A DNA stretch of 64,000 bases from a bacterium (GTDB lineage Bacteria > Pseudomonadota > Alphaproteobacteria > Caulobacterales > Hyphomonadaceae): positions 310,001 through 374,000 of the forward strand of contig WGML01000002.1 in NCBI GenBank assembly GCA_016125045.1, in the 5' to 3' direction. Shown here piece after piece: positions 17,306 through 25,478 of this stretch. The first letter of the stretch is position 1; each line of letters starts with the position of its first letter. A model generated the notes under the pieces. It searched no databases and had not been told where the DNA came from. It was given only the letters and a program-made list of their open reading frames with translations. A program made the translations under genes and the position numbers.

Positions 17306-18318
17306 GCGATGAACTGGAGGCTGCGGGCGCGCTTGCGACGGCGGGGCTCGCCGCGGGCGCGATCGAGGGGCGCGCTGGCGGGGACCCGCATTCCGGCGAG
17401 GTTCACCGGGCGTGCCTGAATTGCGGCGCGAGGATCGACGGCGCCTACTGCTCGACCTGCGGACAACCCGCCCACGTGCACCGCACCATCGGCCACATGG
17501 TCGAGGAAATCATCCACGGCGTCGCCCACCTCGACACGCGGGCCTGGCGGACGCTTCCGAAGCTCATCTTTCGGCCGGGAACGCTCACGCACGACTACAT
17601 CCACGGCAAGCGGACCAGGTATATTTCGCCGTTGGCCCTGTTCCTGTTCATTGTTTTTGCGATGTATTTTGCGTTCTCGCTGACTGGCGGGCCTCGCCTT
17701 GGCGTGAACGACGCCGGCCCCTCCACCATCCCGATCGAAGGGATCGGGTCTGAGCGTGACGCCGTCCGAGACATGCTTGCGGCGGAGGGCTCCGACACCG
17801 GCCGCCCGATGTCTCGTGAGGTCATCTACGAACTGATTTCGCAAGCCGCGCGGGCGGGCGAAATTGACATCAACACCGGGAACAAGACGCTCGACAAGAA
17901 GATCCAGGAGAAGCTCGAAAACCCCGAGCTCGCCGTCTACAAGCTCCAGAACGCCGCCTACAAATTCTCCTTCATGCTGGTGCCGATCTCGCTGCCATTC
18001 ATGTGGCTCGTGTTTTTCTGGAAGCGCGGGCTGACGCTCTTCGATCACTGTGTGTTCGTCCTGTATTCGCTCTCTTTCGTGTCGCTGCTGTTCCTGACGG
18101 TCGCGCTTCTCGAACTGGTCGAGGGGCCGCTTGGCCGGTTTGATCCGCCCGGGTGGTTTGTGTTGATTCCCCCCGCGCACATGTTCTTCCAGCTAAAGGG
18201 CGCCTACACCCTCGGCTGGCTTTCGGCCGCGTGGCGCACCCTCGCGCTGTCGGTTTTCGCCATTGCCTCGCTGGTGATCTTTCTCCTGGCGCTCGTCGCG
18301 ATCGGTTTTGTCGCGTGA
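17302..18318 (+). CDS. DUF3667 membrane protein with N-terminal zinc ribbon
   Basis: A 338-residue protein starting at TTG 17302, overlapping the preceding stop. The zinc ribbon is CLNCGARIDGAYCSTCGQ (about residues 36-53), followed by the DUF3667 core (HLDTRAWRTLPKLIFRPGTLTHDYIHGKR) and a first membrane segment (SPLALFLFIVFAMYFAFSL). Three to four more hydrophobic segments follow after about residue 220. The soluble loop at 125-215 is charged and lies between the membrane parts. Function of DUF3667 is unknown. Confidence 0.85.
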   Translation: MSDELEAAGALATAGLAAGAIEGRAGGDPHSGEVHRACLNCGARIDGAYCSTCGQPAHVHRTIGHMVEEIIHGVAHLDTRAWRTLPKLIFRPGTLTHDYIHGKRTRYISPLALFLFIVFAMYFAFSLTGGPRLGVNDAGPSTIPIEGIGSERDAVRDMLAAEGSDTGRPMSREVIYELISQAARAGEIDINTGNKTLDKKIQEKLENPELAVYKLQNAAYKFSFMLVPISLPFMWLVFFWKRGLTLFDHCVFVLYSLSFVSLLFLTVALLELVEGPLGRFDPPGWFVLIPPAHMFFQLKGAYTLGWLSAAWRTLALSVFAIASLVIFLLALVAIGFVA

Positions 18319-18444
18319 CGGACCTTTCGCCCTCTCGATACTTTCAAGGGACGGTTGACCGGTCGCGTGTGACCGGCATCACTTGAGCTGATGATCGCGA
18401 GGTCCGCGAAAGCCCGGGCCTCGGCCCAAGAGGAGCCAAGCCAG

Positions 18445-19554
18445 ATGAAGAGCCGCGCCGCTGTCGCCTTCGAGGCGAAGAAGCCGCTTGAAATCGTCGA
18501 GGTCGATCTTGAAGGTCCCCGGGCCGGGGAGGTGCTGGTCGAGATCAAGGCGACCGGCGTCTGCCATACCGACGCCTACACGCTCGACGGGCTCGATTCG
18601 GAAGGGCTCTTTCCCTCGATCCTCGGCCATGAGGGGGCCGGGGTCGTGCTGGAGGTGGGTCAGGGCGTGCACTCGGTGTCGCCCGGCGATCATGTGATTC
18701 CGCTCTACACGCCGGAATGCCGACAGTGCAAAAGCTGCCTGTCCGGCAAGACAAATCTTTGCACGGCGATTCGCGCAACCCAGGGCAAGGGCCTGATGCC
18801 GGACGGAACCAGCCGCTTTTCCTACAAGGGCGCGATGCTGCACCATTATATGGGCTGCTCCACTTTCTCGAATTTCACCGTTCTGCCGGAGATCGCGGTC
18901 GCGAAAATCCGCCCCGACGCCCCGTTTGACAAGGCCTGTTACATCGGCTGCGGCGTGACGACCGGGGTCGGCGCGGTGGTGAAAACCGCGAAGGTGGAGC
19001 CCGGCGCGAACTGCGTCGTGTTCGGGCTCGGCGGCATCGGGCTCAATGTGATCCAGGGGCTGCGGCTCGCGGGGGCCGACATGATCGTCGGGGTCGACAT
19101 CAATCCGGCGCGTGAGGAATGGGGCGCGAAGTTCGGGATGACGCATTTCGTGAACCCGAAGACCGTCGTCGGCGATCTCGTCCCGCACCTCGTGGCGCTG
19201 ACCAATGGCGGGGCGGACTACACGTTCGACTGCACCGGCAACACCGACGTCATGCGCCAGGCGCTCGAATGCTGTCATCGCGGCTGGGGTCAAAGCATCA
19301 TCATCGGGGTCGCCGAGGCCGGAAAGGAGATCGCCACCCGACCCTTCCAGCTGGTCACCGGACGGGTGTGGAAGGGCTCCGCTTTCGGGGGCGCCAAGGG
19401 CCGCACCGATGTGCCGAGGATCGTCGACTGGTACATGTCGGGCAAGATCGCGATCGACCCGATGATCACCCATGTGCTGCCGCTCGAACGGATCAACGAC
19501 GCGTTCGACCTGATGCATCGCGGGGAAAGCATCCGCAGCGTGGTGGTGTTCTGA
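18445..19554 (+). CDS. frmA: S-(hydroxymethyl)glutathione dehydrogenase / class III alcohol dehydrogenase
   Basis: A 369-residue zinc alcohol dehydrogenase, the exact size of class III enzymes. It oxidises the glutathione adduct of formaldehyde to S-formylglutathione with NAD. Visible are the catalytic-zinc Cys in [12 protein letters not shown] with GHEGAGVV, the structural-zinc cluster ([16 protein letters not shown]), [21 protein letters not shown] and the NAD loop [12 protein letters not shown]. The start is ATG 18445 ([15 protein letters not shown]). A candidate partner esterase lies 134 bp downstream. Confidence 0.96.
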   Translation: MKSRAAVAFEAKKPLEIVEVDLEGPRAGEVLVEIKATGVCHTDAYTLDGLDSEGLFPSILGHEGAGVVLEVGQGVHSVSPGDHVIPLYTPECRQCKSCLSGKTNLCTAIRATQGKGLMPDGTSRFSYKGAMLHHYMGCSTFSNFTVLPEIAVAKIRPDAPFDKACYIGCGVTTGVGAVVKTAKVEPGANCVVFGLGGIGLNVIQGLRLAGADMIVGVDINPAREEWGAKFGMTHFVNPKTVVGDLVPHLVALTNGGADYTFDCTGNTDVMRQALECCHRGWGQSIIIGVAEAGKEIATRPFQLVTGRVWKGSAFGGAKGRTDVPRIVDWYMSGKIAIDPMITHVLPLERINDAFDLMHRGESIRSVVVF

Positions 19555-19688
19555 CAACCCGCGCTTGCGCGCCCGAGGGGCGCTTGCCTCGCGGCATCGG
19601 ACCGCGCACACTTCAAGACGCGCCGCCGCGCGAGTTCGCGCAAGCGGCGTTGGCGACGATCGGCTGGCGGCGATCGAAGGAGGCGGCG

Positions 19689-20687
19689 ATGGCCTGGGTC
19701 CGTGGTCTGTTCCTGGTTCTCATCGCGGTGCTGGCGGCGCCGCTTTCGGCGTTTGCGCTTGATGGCGAGATCAGGCGGTACACGCTCACTTCGGACTTCA
19801 CGCCCGAGCCTGTTGATGTGGCGGTCTACCTGCCGCCCGGCTACGATACGAAACGGCCGGACGCCTACCCGCTCCTCATCCAGCTCCATGGCGGCGGCGG
19901 CTCAAGCGCGCAGATGACCGGCATGGCCGAACTGCTGGAACAGGCTGTCCGGCAGGGGCGCATTCCGGCGGCCGTGTCGGTGATGCCGTCCGCCGGGCGA
20001 TCCTTCTACATGGACTATCGCGACGGATCGGAGCGTTGGGAAAGCTTCGTCATCGAAGCGCTGCTGCCGCACATGAAGCAGAGCTACAATGTACCGAAAG
20101 GGCGGGAGGGGGTGTTCGTGACCGGCGTCTCGATGGGCGGGATGGGCTCGCTGCGCATCGCGTTCAAGCGGCCGGACCTGTTTCAGGCGGTCGCCGCGCA
20201 GGAGCCGGGGATCGAGCCTGCGCTCGCTTTCGACGACATCCAGCTGCGCGACCGATTCTGGCGGTCGGACGCGATCTTCGAGGAGAAATACGGGGCGCCG
20301 GTCGACAAGGCCTATTGGGCGGACAACAACCCGGCGACGATCGCGTCGCGCAATCCGGAGCGGCTGGTCGGGCTCGAAATCTATCTCGAAGCCGGCGACC
20401 AGGACATGTTCTTCCTGCATCACGGGACGGAGTTCCTGCACCGCGTCCTGTTCGACGCGGGTGTCGCGCATGAATACCGGCTGGTGCGCGGGGCCGAGCA
20501 TGTCGGACCGTCGATCGCCCCGAGATTCCTCGACGCGATGTCGTTCTTCGGCCGGGTCCTGTCGCCGCCGACCGATTGGACTGAGGCCGACCAGGTTACA
20601 AGGACCCGCGCCTCGGTCGACCTGATGAAGCGTCGCGCGGGCTATCCGGTCGTCGCGCCGGATCCGAGCCGGCTGCGCGATCGATAG
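19689..20687 (+). CDS. Secreted alpha/beta-hydrolase (esterase D-like)
   Basis: A 332-residue protein from ATG 19689, with a GAAGGAGG ribosome site. Residues 1-24 are a signal peptide (LFLVLIAVLAAPLSAFA). The alpha/beta-hydrolase nucleophile is Ser148 in GVSMGGMG, with an oxyanion HGGGG at 67-71 and a likely catalytic His near RGAEHVGPS. The family includes tributyrin esterases and S-formylglutathione hydrolases. Its position after the formaldehyde dehydrogenase suggests the latter, but the signal peptide places it outside the cytoplasm, which argues against it. Confidence 0.8.
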   Translation: MAWVRGLFLVLIAVLAAPLSAFALDGEIRRYTLTSDFTPEPVDVAVYLPPGYDTKRPDAYPLLIQLHGGGGSSAQMTGMAELLEQAVRQGRIPAAVSVMPSAGRSFYMDYRDGSERWESFVIEALLPHMKQSYNVPKGREGVFVTGVSMGGMGSLRIAFKRPDLFQAVAAQEPGIEPALAFDDIQLRDRFWRSDAIFEEKYGAPVDKAYWADNNPATIASRNPERLVGLEIYLEAGDQDMFFLHHGTEFLHRVLFDAGVAHEYRLVRGAEHVGPSIAPRFLDAMSFFGRVLSPPTDWTEADQVTRTRASVDLMKRRAGYPVVAPDPSRLRDR

Positions 20688-20698
20688 GGCGGCGAGCG

Positions 20699-22030
20699 AT
20701 GGCGAACGTCACACGGCGGGAAGGACTGGCGATCGCCTCGATCCTGGCGGCGGGAGGATGCACGATGGCTCCTCCGGAGGGGGCGGCCATCGAAGGCGGG
20801 GCCGCCGACGGGCTTGAGTTCTCGGAGGGCGCGCTGCGCGAGGATCTCCTGTTTCTCGACCGGGGGTCTCGCCTTCAATCGGGAACGCCAGGCGACGTCG
20901 CGCTCACGGAGCGCGTTGCGTCCCGCCTCTCCGAAGCTGGCTTTACGGTCGAGCGTCAGGCCGTGGCGTCCCCGGGATTCGACAGCCGGCGCTGCGCGGT
21001 CGAGTGGGGCGGACAAGCGGTCGACGTCATACCCCAGGCGATCGTCTCGCCGACCGGACCCGGCGGCGTCGCGGGGCCCCTGAAGCTGTGGCGGGATGCA
21101 TCGGACACCGCCGCGATGGGCGGCGCGATCGCGATACTCATGCTGCCTCCGGCGCGCCATTCGAGATTGCTCGCCCCGGTGATCAAGGGTCCGCTCGACG
21201 CCGTGATCGGGGGAGGCGCCGCAGGCGTTGTCATCATCACCTCCGGAAGGACCGGCGAGACCATCTATCTCAATGCGCCCTATGATGCTCCCTACACGCG
21301 AACCCCGGTTGCGGTGCTTGGTCCAAAACCCGGCGCGGCGCTCATCGACGCGGCGATCCGGGGCGAAAACGGCCGTCTCGTGCTCGATGGCGAAGTGGTG
21401 TCACGCGCCTCGGCGAATGTCTTCGGGCGGATCACCGGGCGGGGGCCTGTGCTCGTGGTCTCGACGCCCCGAACGGGCTGGGTCAGGGCCGTCGCCGAGC
21501 GGGGACCAGGGCTTGCGATCCTCCTGGCGCTCGCCAGATGGGCGCCGCGCGCGCTCCCCGGGAACGATCTGTTGTTCGTGACCACCTGCGCCCACGAATA
21601 CGACAATGCCGGCGGCCTCGCGTTCATCGCAACGCACGCACCGAAGCCCGAAGCGACCCGGCTGTGGGTGCATCTCGGGGCGGGTATCGCCGCCCGCGAG
21701 CATCACGAGGCGGGCGGCTGGACGCTTCGGCCTCTGCCAAGCGCCGACGCGCAGCGCTACCTTGTCGGCACGCCCGATACGCTTGATGTGATCCGCTCTG
21801 CGTTCGCGGGCCAGCCGGGTCTCGAACAGCCCTATCCGGCGGCGGCCGGCGCGGCGGGCGAGCTCGGCGAGGTTCTCGCCCACGGCTATCCGCGTGTGTT
21901 CGGCGCATACGGAGGAAATCCCTTCCACCACACCGACCAGGACGACCTGTCCGCGACGGATCCGGCCCTCGTCCGCCGGGCGGCGCTCGCTTTCCGCGAC
22001 TCGATCCTGCGTCTTGCACCGCTGTCGTGA
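20699..22030 (+). CDS. Exported M28-like peptidase-fold protein, possibly inactive
   Basis: A 443-residue protein 11 bp after the esterase gene. The N-terminus (VTRREGLAIASILAAGGC) resembles a Tat-type lipoprotein signal with Cys near residue 21. The order of regions (a PA-like insert near 110-215 with GGGAAGVVIITSG, then AHEYDNAGG and a late FHHTDQDD) resembles M28 aminopeptidases, where His and Asp residues bind two zinc ions. The usual HxD and EE metal motifs are not all evident, so I cannot say that it is active. Likely co-transcribed with the esterase. Confidence 0.5.
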   Translation: MANVTRREGLAIASILAAGGCTMAPPEGAAIEGGAADGLEFSEGALREDLLFLDRGSRLQSGTPGDVALTERVASRLSEAGFTVERQAVASPGFDSRRCAVEWGGQAVDVIPQAIVSPTGPGGVAGPLKLWRDASDTAAMGGAIAILMLPPARHSRLLAPVIKGPLDAVIGGGAAGVVIITSGRTGETIYLNAPYDAPYTRTPVAVLGPKPGAALIDAAIRGENGRLVLDGEVVSRASANVFGRITGRGPVLVVSTPRTGWVRAVAERGPGLAILLALARWAPRALPGNDLLFVTTCAHEYDNAGGLAFIATHAPKPEATRLWVHLGAGIAAREHHEAGGWTLRPLPSADAQRYLVGTPDTLDVIRSAFAGQPGLEQPYPAAAGAAGELGEVLAHGYPRVFGAYGGNPFHHTDQDDLSATDPALVRRAALAFRDSILRLAPLS

Positions 22031-22066
22031 TATGCGGATGCGACAACTCCCGATAAGGCCCGTCCC

Positions 22067-23629
22067 ATGCCGATGACCCCAGCACCAGATCGTGAGCCGG
22101 TGCACCCTGACTTCGTGACGCTGCCCGATCTCATCCGACGGCGCGCGGCCGCCGCGCCGGGTCACACGGCGCTTGTGCTCGACGACCGCCGCCTCACCTA
22201 TGCCGAGTTCGACGCGCTGATCGATCGCGTTGCGGCGGCGCTGCAACGCGACGGGGTGGTGTCGGGCGACTCGCTTGCCATCTGCGCCGCGTCTTCCATC
22301 GAATATGTGCTGACCTTCATGGGCGGGCTGCGGGCGGGGGTCGCGATCGCGCCGCTCGCGCCCAATTCGACGGCGGAGGTCACGGCGGCGCTGGTGGCCG
22401 ATTCCGGGGCGAAGCGGTTCTTCCTCGACGCGCCGGTGCATGAGCTTCTCGGGCCGGTGATCGCGGGCGTTGCGGCTCCCCTTGTGGCGCTTGACGGGTC
22501 GCCGGCGGGAACCGCGTTCGAGGCGTGGCTCGCGCCCCCCGGCGCGCGGCCGCAACCGGTCGAAATCGACCCCGAGCAGACCTTCAACATCATCTATTCG
22601 TCCGGCACCACCGGCTTGCCCAAGGGCATCGTTCATCCCCACCGGCTGCGTTACAACCAGCTGATCCGCCATCTCTACTATCCCGTCGAGGCGGTGACGC
22701 TGATCTCCACGGGCCTCTATTCCAACACCACGCTCGTGAGCTTCCTGCCGACGCTTGCGGCCGGCGGCACGGTGGTGCTTATGCCAAAATTCGACGCGCG
22801 GCGTTTTCTCGACCTGTCGCAGCAGCACCGCGTCACCCACGCGATGCTGGTTCCCGTCCAGTACAAGCGCATCCTGCGCGATGTCGCGGATTTCGACCGC
22901 TTCGACCTGTCGAGCTACCAGATGAAGTTCTGCACCAGCGCCCCGTTCGCGGCCGATCTGAAGCGCGATGCGATCACGCGCTGGCCCGGCGGACTCACCG
23001 AATTCTACGGCATGACCGAGGGCGGCGGGTCATGCGTGCTCTACGCGCACGAGCATCCCGACAAGCTGCATACGGTCGGGCGCCCTGCGGACGGGCACGA
23101 CATTCGCGTCATCAATGACGCGGGGGAGGAGCTTCCGCCCGGCGAGCCCGGCGAGATCATCGGCTCCTCGCCTGTCATCATGCGCGAATACCTGAATCAG
23201 CCCGGCAAGACCGCCGAGACGATCTGGCGGCATCCCTCCGGCAAGGTGTTTGTGCGCACCGGCGACATCGGCCGCTTCGACGCGGATGGGTTCCTCACGC
23301 TGATGGACCGCAAGAAGGACATGATCATTTCCGGCGGCTTCAACATCTATCCAAGCGATCTCGAGGAGGCGCTGTTGAAACACCCGGCGGTGCTGGAAGC
23401 GGCGGTCGTCGCCGCGCCGTCCGAGGATTGGGGCGAGACGCCGGCGGCGTTCGTGGCGCTGCGGCCGGGCCACAGCGCCGACGCGGAGGAGATCCGGTCG
23501 TTCGCCAACGCCCGTCTCGGCAAGACGCAGCGGATATCCGATGTCCGGATTCTCGACAGCCTGCCCCGCAGCCATATCGGCAAGGTTCTCAAGCGCGAAT
23601 TGCGGGATCAGTATATCGCGGCGCGCTAG
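22067..23629 (+). CDS. AMP-binding acyl-CoA synthetase/ligase
   Basis: A 520-residue ANL-family enzyme that activates a carboxylic acid as acyl-AMP and then acyl-CoA. The phosphate loop is YSSGTTGLPKGI, the adenine motif EFYGMTEGGG, the ribose Asp is in VRTGDIGRFDADG, and the C-terminal lysine motif is SHIGKVLKRELR. Length and motifs fit medium- or long-chain fatty acid or aryl acid ligases; the acid is not predictable. It ends 37 bp before the convergent tRNA gene. Confidence 0.92.
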   Translation: MPMTPAPDREPVHPDFVTLPDLIRRRAAAAPGHTALVLDDRRLTYAEFDALIDRVAAALQRDGVVSGDSLAICAASSIEYVLTFMGGLRAGVAIAPLAPNSTAEVTAALVADSGAKRFFLDAPVHELLGPVIAGVAAPLVALDGSPAGTAFEAWLAPPGARPQPVEIDPEQTFNIIYSSGTTGLPKGIVHPHRLRYNQLIRHLYYPVEAVTLISTGLYSNTTLVSFLPTLAAGGTVVLMPKFDARRFLDLSQQHRVTHAMLVPVQYKRILRDVADFDRFDLSSYQMKFCTSAPFAADLKRDAITRWPGGLTEFYGMTEGGGSCVLYAHEHPDKLHTVGRPADGHDIRVINDAGEELPPGEPGEIIGSSPVIMREYLNQPGKTAETIWRHPSGKVFVRTGDIGRFDADGFLTLMDRKKDMIISGGFNIYPSDLEEALLKHPAVLEAAVVAAPSEDWGETPAAFVALRPGHSADAEEIRSFANARLGKTQRISDVRILDSLPRSHIGKVLKRELRDQYIAAR

Positions 23630-23666
23630 CGACAGGCGCGAAACATGGGGCCAGATCATGGAACCG

Positions 23667-23743
23667 TGGTAGTGGGACCGGGAATCGAACCCGGGACCTC
23701 GGGATTATGAGTCCCGCGCTCTAACCAGCTGAGCTATCCCACC
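23667..23743 (-). tRNA. tRNA-Met (anticodon CAT), CCA encoded
   Basis: Read on the minus strand, the acceptor arm GGTGGGA (23743-23737) pairs with TCCCACT (23677-23671, one G-T pair at the end), discriminator A, and encoded CCA at 23669-23667. The D arm GCTCAGCTGGTTAGAGC, anticodon arm CGGGA-CTCATAA-TCCCG (anticodon CAT) and T arm with GGTTCGATTCC are all present; total 77 nt with CCA. The CAT anticodon could belong to elongator Met or to Ile2 (modified C34); it is not initiator, because the three G-C pairs at the anticodon stem base are absent. Confidence 0.93.
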
Positions 23744-23842
23744 ATGAGGGAGGGCGAGGTCTTAGCGAGCCGCGCCCGTCTGCGCAAGCGATCGCGAAAC
23801 AGGCTGGTCCGGATGATGAGGGGATCGGCGACGAAGGAAGCA

Positions 23843-24544
23843 ATGGTGAAATCACAACACATCGCCGGCCTGATACTGCTCCTGATGGCGGCCGGATTCG
23901 CCGCGCCCGCCGCGTTGGCGCACGCGATCGGCGGCACGGATGCGGCCTTCGTTGCGGCGACCCATGGACCGGACCCGCTGCCCTTTCTCTATCTCGGCGC
24001 CAAACACATGGTCACGGGGTATGACCATCTCCTGTTCCTCGTCGGCGTGATCTTCTTTCTCCACCGGTTCAGGGACGTCCTGCTTTATGTGACGCTGTTC
24101 TCGCTCGGCCATTCGACGACGCTGCTCGCCGGGGTGCTGCTCGACATCAACGTGTCGTCCCACCTGGTGGACGCCGTGATCGGACTGTCGGTGAGCTACA
24201 AGGCGTTCGAGAATCTCGGCGGCTTTCGCGCGATGGGGGTGTCGATCGACAACCGCGCCGCGGTTGCCGGTTTCGGCCTCATCCATGGCTTCGGCCTCGC
24301 AACCAAGCTGCAGGACCTTGGGCTCAATCCGGACGGGCTGCTCGTCAATCTCGTCTCCTTCAATGTCGGCGTTGAGATCGGGCAGCTGATCGCGCTCACG
24401 CTGATCGTGGCGGCGATCGCGGCGTGGCGGCGCACGGAGAGCTTCGGCCGCCTTGCGGTCGCCGCCAACGCGCTGCTGTTTCTCGCAGGCGTGGTGCTGG
24501 CCGGCGAGCAGCTTGCGGGTTACTTTCTGGCAGGAGGTGAATGA
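23843..24544 (+). CDS. HupE/UreJ_2-like membrane protein
   Basis: A 233-residue protein. ATG 23843 has a GAAGGAAG site. A signal peptide (residues 4-26) is followed by GAKHMVTGYDHLLFLVGVIFF, the hallmark segment of the HupE/UreJ_2 group with conserved His and Asp, then five or so membrane helices including FSLGHSTTLL and GFGLIHGFGLA. Family members are linked to nickel or cobalt transport for hydrogenase and urease, but stand-alone copies are common; no hydrogenase or urease genes are here. The next gene starts 1 bp after its stop. Confidence 0.85.
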   Translation: MVKSQHIAGLILLLMAAGFAAPAALAHAIGGTDAAFVAATHGPDPLPFLYLGAKHMVTGYDHLLFLVGVIFFLHRFRDVLLYVTLFSLGHSTTLLAGVLLDINVSSHLVDAVIGLSVSYKAFENLGGFRAMGVSIDNRAAVAGFGLIHGFGLATKLQDLGLNPDGLLVNLVSFNVGVEIGQLIALTLIVAAIAAWRRTESFGRLAVAANALLFLAGVVLAGEQLAGYFLAGGE

Positions 24545-24545
24545 C

Positions 24546-25220
24546 ATGCCCGCTGATGCTCCACCCGTGCTCAACGTCAAACCCCGCACGCTCGCCATGA
24601 TCGTGGGCGGCGGACTGCTCGCCGGAGCGACCATCGTGGTCGGCGCGATCATGCCCGCGGAGTACAATGTCGACTTGCTGGGCATCGGCAAAGCCACCGG
24701 CATTGCACGGCTCTGGGCGCCGGACTCGGTCGAGTACGCCGGGGCCGCCGCGCCGGCCCTCGCCTTTGCCGCGACCGCTCCGAAATCCGTGACCCGGATC
24801 GACATTCCGCTCGGTGCGGCGAGCTGGGATGAGGCGGCGCTTGAATACAAGGTGGCGATGACCGCCGGCCAGTCGATCCTCTATTCCTGGGAGGCGGTGA
24901 CGCTCGACGGCGCGCCGCTCGACGCGCCCGTGGAAGTGGATCAGCACGGACATGACGTGGTGGAACAGGGTCAGTCCGAGACGGTGATCGAGTTTCGCAA
25001 ATTCCGTTCGATCGCGGACCAGGGATCGATGACCGCCCCGTTCGACGGAATCTTCGGCTGGTATTTCCGCAATCATTCCGACGAGCCGGCGATGATCCGC
25101 CTGACGGTCGAAGGGTTCTATGACCTCGTCCCGCCCGGGGAGCCTGGCAATGAATTCAGAATTCGCCCGGTGGACCAGCCGGTGGACCAGCCGGCGGCCC
25201 CCGCCGGCGGCGCTCCCTGA
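24546..25220 (+). CDS. Single-pass membrane-anchored protein of unknown function
   Basis: A 224-residue protein directly after the HupE-like gene (stop 24544, start 24546), so almost surely co-transcribed. One membrane segment (about residues 15-36, LAMIVGGGLLAGATIVVGAIM) anchors a mostly beta-rich extracytoplasmic domain with SWDEAALEYKVAMTAGQSILYSWEA and a late GIFGWYFRNHSDEPAMIRLTVEGFYDL. The gel-like pattern suggests a jelly-roll sandwich fold. The C-terminus has a duplicated VDQPVDQPAAPAGG, encoded by a short tandem repeat around 25168-25195. No family recognised with certainty. Confidence 0.75.
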   Translation: MPADAPPVLNVKPRTLAMIVGGGLLAGATIVVGAIMPAEYNVDLLGIGKATGIARLWAPDSVEYAGAAAPALAFAATAPKSVTRIDIPLGAASWDEAALEYKVAMTAGQSILYSWEAVTLDGAPLDAPVEVDQHGHDVVEQGQSETVIEFRKFRSIADQGSMTAPFDGIFGWYFRNHSDEPAMIRLTVEGFYDLVPPGEPGNEFRIRPVDQPVDQPAAPAGGAP

Positions 25221-25239
25221 CCGCCCGAACTTGACGCCC

Positions 25240-25255
25240 GGATCACGCGTGATCC
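25240..25255. promoter_or_regulatory. Perfect 16-bp palindrome in the leader of the redoxin-cytochrome gene
   Basis: GGATCACGCGTGATCC is fully self-complementary, begins 19 bp after the stop of the preceding gene and lies just after a TTGACG (25231-25236) that could be a -35 element. It fits a dimeric repressor or activator operator. A separate 7-bp stem-loop lies downstream (AGTCGCA 25328-25334 with TGCGACT 25341-25347). Confidence 0.45.
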
Positions 25256-25478
25256 CGAAGTTGTGATCGGGCGTAAGAAAGATTACATAGTAGAGACGGA
25301 ATGACGCAGACGGGGCGTTGATGTCTGAGTCGCAGTATGATGCGACTGCGAGGCGGTTTGGCGTCGGTCGGGGCGTAGAGTGGTCCCGGACCTACGAGGT
25401 TTCAGCCGCCGCGACCGTCGGAACGGGTATCGCGTTGAACATGCAGGACGCTGCATCGGGACTTAAAGGGAGAGACAC

